A DNA stretch of 64,000 bases from Phalacrocorax aristotelis (lineage: Eukaryota; Chordata; Aves; Suliformes; Phalacrocoracidae), in contig NC_134277.1 of assembly GCF_949628215.1 (NCBI RefSeq), positions 53,144,918-53,208,917 of the forward strand. The letters run 5' to 3'. Shown one piece after another: positions 22,669 to 33,400 of the stretch. Every line of letters begins with the position of its first letter. Position 1 is the first letter of the stretch. The notes beneath the pieces are model-generated. The model saw only the letters and a list, made by a program, of their open reading frames with translations, did not search any database and was not told the origin of the DNA. The translations under genes and the position numbers were made by a program.

Positions 22669-25600
22669 CTGCATGAAAAAGAATCACAGAGAAAGAGGTA
22701 AGTAACATTGCCCAAAATCAACGCATGCTTCCAACCAAACAAAAGGTTACACATCCTCACTGAAAAGCAGCTCTACCTGTGAAAACCTTTTTCAAGCTCC
22801 GACTGATCCAGATGTTATCCAGTGACTTGGACCCTTGTGGGTTCTTTGTGCTGATGTTGGTGAAGGTGCTGGAGGGGACCAGGTGATGGAACTTTTCCTT
22901 CCTCAGGATGTCGTGGTCGCTGCTGTCTGGGGCCTGGTTAAAATCTCCGAGGATGATCACGTCTTTTTCTCCTAGAAAACAGAAAAAATAGAAATGAATG
23001 GAAGAAATGGACATCCGTCGCTTAAGTACAAGAGGGAGAAAGGACAAATGGGAGAAGGAAAAATACAAATACCAACTAGCAAAGATGACTTTACTTTGAC
23101 CTCCTGAAAGAAATGCTGTTTAAAGCCTTTTTCACTGGCTATTTACTCATGGCCATTCTCTTAATGACAATAAAAAATGGCCAGTACACATTTCACGCTT
23201 GTTTTTAAGTATCATCTCATTTATATTAGTGTCCTTTGCTTGCTATTCACTGATAGTGACTAACTTGAACACAAGCAGTTCTGGTCTTAGAGTTTTTTAG
23301 AAATCTGTGACTTTGTAAGCTTATTTTTTTCTTTTTCTGCAAGAAACACATATTAGCTTTAGCTTGTCCTGACATTGTCTTTTTATAGATTTTCAGTAAG
23401 AGTCAAGGATACTTCTGTGAGGATCCCAGGAAGACACAGACTTATGCTGGTATATACCTGAGTCCCAAAAGTGCAGTGCTCGTTCTAACCCTGTGCATTT
23501 AAGAAAGCCCAAGGAACAAGCCCGAGGAGCAGCCTGCAATCCTGACGGCAGACGATGAGTTCACAAACCACACAGACACTCCCTGACTACAGCAGCTTGC
23601 CTTTGCCCGGCTGACTGAAGGGATACTGCTGAACTTGGGATGTCTTAGATTTTGTCTAGGGCTGAATTTTCAAAGAAACAAAGGGAATTACTTCAAATGC
23701 TCATCAAAAAAATCCTGTCTTCATGTGAACAGAGCATTACCTCTGTTACATTTTATTTCCAACCCGAATGAAGTGAGAAAGGGAACTCCTAATTTCATAT
23801 CCACAATGTGTGCTCTCCTAGCTCCACAGCTGCAGATGGGGACATCCCAACTGTGCAGTGGGGTAAGAGGACACATGTCCCAGTGCCCATCTCAAACCAC
23901 TGCCAGAAATTTCTGGTAAGACAAACTCAAGAATGCTGATAGCTGCTCAGAGATGCTGCGTTACAGCTTGGTCCTGGAGAAGGAGGAAGATGCTAAAAGG
24001 AGGCAAAAAATGCACTAAAATTTATCCCAAAGCTGAATTCAGAGACAAGAAATATGAGATTCTGTAAGCCCTTTCCTTCCTGGAGTTGAAGTGTGGAGGG
24101 AGAAGGCGTGGACAGATGGATTTGCTTTACCATACCTAGTGCTCACAGATAAGCCAGCTGTTGCTGTAGAAGCAGCTAGCCAGGAGAGGGAGCGCAAGTT
24201 AAGCAACAAAATCTATTCCACTCCTGTCTTGCACTGCTTGACAGACGCGTTGGGAAAGAGCTGGAGAGAAGTGAGATTGATAGCGTATGACTTACAAAAC
24301 CAAATCATTTAAAACACGCTGCTTCCTAAGATGCAGAGAGGCCATGAAACAATAGTGAAACTATTTGTGGTTTCTCTACCCTTCCCTTTGCAAGTCACAA
24401 ATAATATTGGAAATGACAGGAAGTTTAAATAATGTTCCATAAAGTGTTGTGACAGTGGCCTTCCCACCTTTAAAAGAAACAAAAAACCCAAACGTGAGTC
24501 TAAGCTCTTTTAAGCTCCATCAGAACCCAAAAGAAAATCAGTGCTTGTCTAATGGGACAACAGTGCTTGCTGGGAGCTGGTGGCTTTGCGTGCATCTCAT
24601 GGCAAAAACCCAAGATCTCTCACTTGGCAGGACCAGGAAGCCTGAAACGCAACTGCGCCATCTCAGTCACACAGGACTAATGCTTGCTTAATGGCCAAGG
24701 CAGCACTCAGCTCCTTCCATGCTTTCAGCTTGGCTGTATAAGTGGGGAAAAGCCATTACAGAAACCCCTGGAGCACATCCTTGGGGAAGTGGGGGCGTTT
24801 AAAAATGACAGAGAGGCAGGGAACTTAACAGCAGTATCCTGATCCTGCACAAAATGTATTCTATTCTTAAAGTACTTGCACTTCTTTTAGTAAATCCTCA
24901 AGCCGATTTCCCTTGCATGAAAAACCTATGAACAAAACATAATCACAAGGGAAAATTTTAACTGACTGCTCTGTTGTGGACAGTTTAGAAAGGCAGAGGC
25001 TAAATGACCCAGCACCTAGACATGTGCTCAGAAGAAGGTAGTTAGTTAGCCTGCGGCATGCACTGGGAGGGAGTTACTCTATTCTTCACCCACTTAAATT
25101 TTTGCATGCAGAATAACTAAGCATAAAATCAAAATGCAGTGTAAAGTTGACAGACGGAACTGGCTGGGGTGTGTTGAAGAAGCGAAAACCCGATTTGCCA
25201 TTGAGGAGGGAAAGGATTGCTTCTGGTCCCCTCTTGCAGAAGTTTTTGGGGCTCCCCATGATTGCAAATCACCAGGGAAAAGGCTGGGCAGCCCTGCACT
25301 AAGCAGGAAAAGCAGGCAACACCAAATTTCTAGATAACCACCAACTTAATTTCCCCTTGTCCTGGCTCGCTCTCAGCCCTGCTCCTGCCTCTGCCAGCTC
25401 CTGCAACAGCAACGCCACACACAGCAGCTTCATCTTTTGTCCACCTTCTGCAGCTCCCAACTGACATCAAGCAGGGAAAGAAGCAAACCTGCCTGGTTCC
25501 TCCTGGGTACGTGACTTCGCCTGATCGGTGGCCCCTGGGACCCTCAGCTGAGGCAGGGAGCAGCCGAGAGGCACCACACAGCAGCTGAAGCACTCGGGTC

Positions 25601-28600
25601 TAACGGATCAGCCCTAACAGCTCTTGGCCAAACTTAGCAAAAGGTCTGGAAGAATTCACGCCCTTGCCCATAATGAGAGTTGGTAACTGATTGAAAACAG
25701 CGGTTACAATGTCCACAGTTAAAATCAGATGGGGGAAAAAAGAAAATCGAGACAATACTACTGAGGCTGTGATGTGATTTTCCTCCTTTGAAGCAAGCAG
25801 GAGTTTGAGACTGGCAGGGCTCGTTCGTCCACCTCCACAGGACTGAGCAGCAGAGAGTGCCTGAGCCAGAGGCTCCTCAGCTGTTGCAATGTGGTCCTCC
25901 TTCTCCTCCCATAGGACAGAGCAGCAAGCGCTCCCTTACCAACCCACCTTTTGCTGCAGAGATCCCTCCCACAGACTACAGTGTCCCACAAGGACCCAGA
26001 GCCTCCGCCCGGTGGGACGTGGTGGCAGACAGCCTGCAGCAGACAGGTTTGTGTCCTGTTACCTCTCATGGGTGCTCCCACATGCTTTCAGACCCATTGG
26101 GCTCAAAGCAACCCTGCCCTTGCCAGCAGAAAACTCCTCAGGCGAGAAGAAAAGTCCAGCCTGTTTGCAAATGCATCTGCAAACTCACCGAAGCACCAGT
26201 GACTTTTAGCAGTGTCTGCAGGTGGCTCTCGGCCAGCAAAGCAAAGCGCTGCTGTAACTCAGCCCTGTGCTGCAGTGGCTGAACACCCGTGTGCCAATGC
26301 AATCAGCTGAGGGACTTCCAGTGCCTGTAGAAAGTCTGCAGTGTTGAAATCTGCTTTCCTGCAGGAACGGGGAAAGCCTCCTTTGCTTCATGGCAGTCCG
26401 AAGAGACACCTGTAGGATACTCTCCCTGACTTTCCTATGCCCTGAATGAGCCCCCTCATGAATTAAGCAGACCCTTACACCCCCAAATCCTTCCTGGAGA
26501 GAGTGAGAAGCAGATGATGAGAAGGATGTGATGGCACATCAGCTGCTAAGAGCCTCCCTACTGCCTCTCAAAGGTCTTTTCAGCCTAGCGCCCAATGCAT
26601 GGGTAACCTGTGGAATATGGCCAAGCTGGATGGGAGAAGATGACTAAGCCAACATCCTGGTCTCTGGGTCCAAGAACTACCAGCACATCCAGAATAGCAT
26701 GTGTGTGCTGCCCATGGTCATCACACTGAAGATGAGCTGGTGGACTTCTTGAGAGAAGGCAGAAGGGCTGCAGCAAAGGGTTAGCTATGAGCACCCAACA
26801 GCCACTGCCTCTCTCCTGTACTGCTGAAGGGAAAGAAAGAGGGGGAAAAAGGAACCAGGACCCACGGGTCTGATGGGAGAAATATGGGGACACTAGAGCT
26901 CTGCATGACAGGAGGCTGAGGATAGTAACCAAATTTCCTCAGATGCTCACACGTCTCTTTTTAAGAACTAAAGACAACAGAGTAGGAGTCTAAGCAAAAT
27001 GGGAGCAGAAACTCAAATTTACTGCAGTACCCACAGACAAATCAGTCCTTATTACTCATATTTTATGGATTCGTTTGGAAGAAATTGAAGGATGGCGGTA
27101 ATTTTAAGCATGACATTAATTTTGGCAAGGTAATCCAGTACCTCAAAGTAACATGTGTGTACTTTCATTTGTTTAGGAAACAAGACCTGCATCCCACAAG
27201 TTAGGAGGAATATGAATCTCTTCTTTTGTGAAAGACTAAGCCAAGAACAAGCATGCTCCAGTAACGTGCCTACCATATGAAAATAAACACATGAAAGAAA
27301 GAGAAGCCCTAATGCCGACAGTCTAAATTTAGATGCAGTGGAAATGCAACTCTGTTGACTTTGGAAGAGCTACACATTCATCTGTGTCTCAGTTCAGCCT
27401 TTGGGGATTAAACAAATGATCCTTTTGTTTACCTTCATCATTTCCAGTTTCAAGGTACGTGGACAAATACTTAAATCAGCTCTGACTGACTTCTTGCAGC
27501 TCAAAAGGAAAAACAATAGAAGATGCAAAAACTGCGAATACTTCTTGTGTTATACAAGAGGGATATTAATGCTTCCAAGTGACCAGCCTTGCTAAACTGG
27601 GCCAAGCTGAAAATTATCATACATACAATCTTGTAACCCTTTTGTGTCTTTGTTAAGGAGTAAACAAAGGGCTAGATTTTTCTATTCCTTTAACAAGATC
27701 AGCAACAATTAGAATCTGAAATGTGCTTTTCTGCTTCATAAGAAATTGAGTTTAATCTGCAAGCTTCAAAGAAAGAAGCAAATTATCAGAAATGAGGTAA
27801 AGAAATTCAGCTGCCTATTACATTGCTCAAATTCCGATCTAAATGCTGGTGTCAAACCAGAGCAACTTATTTGAAATCAACAAAATTAGCCTGCATATTG
27901 CATGGAGGTACTAAAGCAGGATTTGGTTTCTTATTAGCAGCCATCTCCTGATTTGCATTTGGTTTTCCAAAGTACTTCCAATTATCAAAAAAGTAAATAT
28001 ATAGAACCTATTTCTTTTGGAAAAAAGCCATTAAGCTTTGTTCTTAATGTTAACATTAATGTTAACATTATAATTATAATCTTAATATATAATATATTAA
28101 TATAATCTTAATGTTAACAAAGCTTAACATTAAGCTTTGTAAAAGGTTTAGAGGGGAAGCTGTATGAGAAGCAGCTAAAGTCACTTCGTTTGTTCAGCCC
28201 AAAGAGGAGACTGAGGAGACACCTCATCACGGTCTACAGCTTCCTCACAAGGGGAGGAGGAGGGGCAGGCGCTGATCTCTCCTCTCTGGTGACCAGTGAC
28301 AGGACCCGAGGGAACGGCAGGAAGATGTGCCCGGGGAGGTTTGGGTTGGATATTAGGAAAAGGTTCTTCCCCCAGAGGGTGGTGGAGCACTAGCACAGGC
28401 TCCGCGGGGAGGCAGTCACGGCACCAAGCCTGACGATATTCAGGAAGCACTGAGACAGTGCCCTGAGGCACACGGTGTGAATTTTGGGGCTGTCCTGTGC
28501 AGGGACAGGAGTTGGACTTGACGATCCTTGTGGGTCCCTTCCAACTCAGGACATTCTATGATTCTATTCTGTTATCAGGTAGGTGTCATTTCCACAAAGC

Positions 28601-30433
28601 ACTTCAAAAAGGGTCTTAATCCTGGTGACTTTTTTTTTTATTTGGCTGAACTTGCTCTTACAGTAGTGTAAAATCAGAAAAACTTCATTTGAAAAATGGC
28701 ATCAAAGCCAGTAGGATCCGCACCTCGAGTACTGTGTTCAGTTTTGGGCCCCTCACTACAAGAAGGACATTGAGGTGCTGGAGCGTGTCCAGAGAAGGGC
28801 AACAAAGCTGGTGAAGGGTCTGGAGAACAAGTCTTACGAGGAGCAGCTGAGGGAGCTGGGGTTGTTTAGTCTGGAGAAGAGGAGGCTGAGGGGAGACCTT
28901 ATCGCTCTCTACAACTACCTGAAAGGAGGTTGTAGCGAGGCAGGGGTCGGTGTCTTCTCCCTAGTAACAAGCAATAGGATGAGAGGAAATGGCCTCAAGA
29001 TGCACCAGGGGAAGTTTAGGCTGGATATTAGGAAAAACTTCTTCACTGAAAGGGTTGTCAGGCATTGGAACAGGCTGCCCAGGGGGTGGTGGAGTCTCCA
29101 TCCCTGAAGGTATTTAAAAGAAGGGTAGACGTGGTGCTTGAGGATATGGCTTAGTGGTGGACTTGGCAGTGCTAGGTTAGCGGTTGGACTCGATGATCTT
29201 AAGGGTCTTTTCCAACCTTAACAATTTTATGATTCTATGATCTCCTGTGTTGTTTGTGTTAATTAGGAAAGACAATAAGACAATGAGCAAGGGAAAAGCA
29301 CATTTGCCACCGTATGATGCATCATTCAAATTCAAATACCAGTAAATACAATTACAAGGCTGATGAGGATATCTGTGAAACTCGCACTGAGATAGATTAT
29401 TTTTTTTAAAAAAAATTCCTTTTGATTAGATAAACTGGCCAGCATGCATGTGATAGCTGGCAGGACAAAAACTGCCCTACCTTTCAGAGTCTCCTGCAAA
29501 GTCTGTGCAAAGGCTGCCAGTTTGTGGCTGTCATGGTTCTTCCCGGTATTCTCTCCTGACGAGGGTGACAAGGCCAGATGAAGGTTAACCAGCATTAGAT
29601 CATTCATCCCAACCTGGCGGAGGAAGGAGGAGGTATCAATGCCACGCAGACAGCACATGGAAGGTCACAAAGCAAAACCACGCGCCTGTTCCCCGTACTT
29701 TCGGTAGCAAATGTGGGTGACTAGGACTCACTTTGCTACGCATGTGGTGTGTTGTGTTTGTCTTGGTTTTGGGATGAAGAGGGGGAAGGTGTTTTGCAGC
29801 TTTCTTTGCAATAACCTGGCACCCTCTCAGTTCTGGGGAAACTGGTTTGCAAATGCAAACAGCTTCTTTCCACCACAGCTGCAGAAAGAAGCCAGCTGCT
29901 TATGAAAATCAGTTTATGCAAATCCATTTGTTAATAAGCTACAAATAATATCATGGTCATTACATGGGCTCATTACTACTCTCTTGTGATTAGCCCTGGC
30001 CCATCCCAGAGACTAACCAAGAAGCTTAATGTACCTTCAAAAGAGCTGTTGGCTCCCTGCTATCTTCCACTTACCTTCTGGGACTCACTTGGCACAAGTA
30101 ATACTTACTCCTAATATCGACCTATTTAGATTATTAATTAATTATTATTAAATATTATTAATAATGTGTTTATTCACAATTATTTTATTAATGCTTCTTT
30201 CAAAGCATTACCAGAGATGTCAGTTTCCCCAAACTAGACCTCTCCATAACAGCCCGTGCAGAGATGGGCTCTCTCTGCTTGTATGCTCCCTCAAGCATAT
30301 GTACGAGAACAGTTTCCAAAAAGCAGGATGTTCTTTTAGATGAGTTCAGCCTAGTGAAAAAGCGTTAAAATGGCAACTCTGCAGTATGCCAGCAACATAA
30401 GATAGATCAGCCTGAGTGTCTCAGGAGCACTGT

Positions 30434-30472
<39 letters not shown>

Positions 30473-33400
30473 CCATTCTGCTTACACTTACCTCTCTCTA
30501 CTCACAATCTGTGGCACTGACAAGAATCACAACCCTGTGGCTGGCTGCTCCTTGTCCTTGCTGCATTAATTTGGTAAAAGCAGAACAAGGTGACCAGTGA
30601 CCTCTGTCATGCTTTCGGTGGCTGTGGATGCTACTGAAGATCCACTGACCCTCACATGCCCAAATGCTCCCTTGCGGCAGATTTTGCTCCCACAGGAGCA
30701 AGGGAAAGAACTGACTGGTGGTCTGCCATACGTATTAAGGCCCACTAAGCACCCTTCTATAATTAAACCATGAGACAGTGCTGAAGTGATGGATGGGTTA
30801 CAGCCTCAGGCAAATTTATATCTGTTAGAAAACTGTGTCTCTTTCCATCTCACCCAAGTTTTTTAAATAAAAGCTAAACTCCGCAAGGGTCGGCTGGTGC
30901 AACAGCAGTTACCTTGAAATGTGCAAGATACGGGTGCGGATATGAGTTCTTCCCATTGCCGTTAGTCTGTGCACTCTCCTGAGATGAAGCATCTTTTAGT
31001 TCAATGCCAGCTGTTGTATCCCAGAGGAAGCCAGAATATTCAACCCCCTGGAATTAAAAAAAAAAAGAAAGAGAAAAGCCAGTAGTAAGAAAGTAAAAGC
31101 AAAACATTCTGCCCGAATGCAGCCCCCTAGATTAAACTTTCACCCGCAAGTTTCAGTACCACTGTTTCTGTTGGCAGTGGTGTACATCACTCTCAAAATA
31201 TGCAGAGGCAATAAAAGACAATGCAGGTTTATGTCCTGGCTTGGCGTCTGCTGAGGGCAGGAAGCCCAACTCGCTGTGCACAAGCGTAAAGGAGAAACAG
31301 CATCCTAGGCTATCAGTAGGAGATAAAGAGGACAGGTGGAAACGCTTCTTTATCTCACCCTGGCCAACCCCCCCCCAGATGTGGGAGGAACACTTCCTGG
31401 ACATCCCCATGACTTCCCTGAAAACTGAGAGCACCAAGGTTGAAACACAAATTGCTCTACTACCTGTAGCCCCTTGCATCTGTACACTGGCTATCAGACA
31501 CCCAGGTAACTTTAGCACTGCTTGGTCCAGCCAATGATTTAATAAGCTGTTCTATCTTATACAGGGGGAGTGCATTTAGGACCACTGCAGGGGTGAAAGA
31601 TAAAGGTGCTGCTTCTCAAGTGTTTACGCTGATACAGTCCTCGTTTCCTCCTAGTCCAGGCAGGGCATCAGATTCTTCTGAGTGTGGTCAATAACGAGGT
31701 AGTTTATTACCCAGATGATTATTTGTTCAACCCTGAGCTCAGTGCCTTGTAGTATCACTGGGCAACTGCTAGGGCTTGCGGTAGATGATGCTGCACATTG
31801 CTGTTCCTTCTTCCCATGCCACACAGCATCTTACAGTCTTCTGTCACCCGCAAGCTAAAAATATCCAGGCTCCTTGAGTCTCTTGGCATGAAATCTGGTC
31901 TAGACCTCTCAGCCCCGCCAATCTTCTCTGTCTCTTCTCCAGCTCAAACGTTTCACACTCAGCTCTTTGCTCCTTTCAGCTCTGTTTCTATGATTCTGCA
32001 TGAGGTTTTTTTTATTACTTCAGGAGGTAGAAAGAGCATTTTCAGCAAGCTGCCTGCCCCAATCGCACCAGCAGCAGTATCTAATTCAAAGTTTGTCAGC
32101 CTCTCCTCCCATCACCCAGACACCATTTTCACTAGTATCATTCAATCCCGCTTCCCTTAGCAAATAGTAGTTAAATCCACCACAAGGAAGTTTTTTTTTT
32201 TCCATTTCAGCTGCAATAAACAAGTGTTATCTGCTCAGCTGACTTCCTGTGAGCCTTGAAAGGCAGTATTATGGTTGGATAAAATCCTTTGGTTGCTCCT
32301 TTAGATAATTAACTTCCAAAATACTGATAAAATCATTCTACCAGTTGGAAGTCTAAGGTCTGAAAACTGCTATTGGAAAAGATGTGGAAGAATAAAACTG
32401 CTGTCAACAGCTGCTTGCTATTCCCTGGCTCCAGATTTCACATCAACATGGTGGTCAAAAGTCACTGCTTAGTTGAAGGCCAAATGCCTGGCACACATGG
32501 AAATACAAGCCTGAAGCACCATCCACCATCTTGCATTATTTAGCCCTAAGGAGCATCCTGAGATCAGCTTGTGCCAAAGAAGCTATATGCTTGGGGTTAC
32601 ACTGCCTTATTTCACTGTACTGCACTTGTGTACACAACGTTCAAACCTGACAGACCTGTCAACTAACGTGAGGGCCAGAGCAGACTTTTTGGCTTAGTGG
32701 AAGATTCTCCAGCACAGCCATATTCTGTTAAAGCAGCTAAAAGGAAGAGTCAGTAGATATATTTCCATTCTTAGCTTGGCCACAGACTTTTCCCATAATT
32801 TGGGGAATCACTCATCCTTACATCCTTACCAGTAAAACAAGGTAGATGATGATTTTTAATTACTTAGCCCATAGTCAAAGCTTTCATTGTTATCTTTGGA
32901 AATACAGCTCAGGAAAAAAATAGACCAAAGACTCTGGTTTTAACACAGAAACTCTGAGACAATTATTAAAAATTATTGGGAAAAAAAAGGAAAAGCAGAG
33001 TGAACAACTTCAACAACTTTGTACAACTTTTTAAATTCAGTGTTTTAATGATCTGGCCTAACAAGAGATCCCAAAGGAAAACTCCAGCCAGGAATAAAAA
33101 TGTCCTGAAGGGGATTTGCACTCTGCATTGGAATTAACTGTGAATCATGTTAAACCTCGGACACATTCAGACGCTCTGCATCTTTCTAGTGGTAGCTAGA
33201 GTCCAATCTTTGCGCTGCTCAGGTGGTGGGTTTTGGTTTGAGTTTGTTTTTTTTCCCCTCCTGTTAGTTGACACTGTTGGGTTTTACTCAGGACAGCAGC
33301 AAAAATTGCTGCGCCTCCCAAAACACAAGAGTCCAACAACAGCCTCAGGTGTGAACAGTGATACAACTTGATTTGGAAAAGCCAGATTAACGAAACGTGG

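Noticed and set aside
25857..26282. 141-codon + strand frame with overlapping 106- and 107-codon frames
   Set aside because: Intronic to EEPD1, with multiple overlapping frames on both strands and no recognisable motif.
28190..28471. Open frames on both strands at 28.2-28.5 kb
   Set aside because: They lie within the CR1 fragment at 28142-28570 and are repeat-derived.
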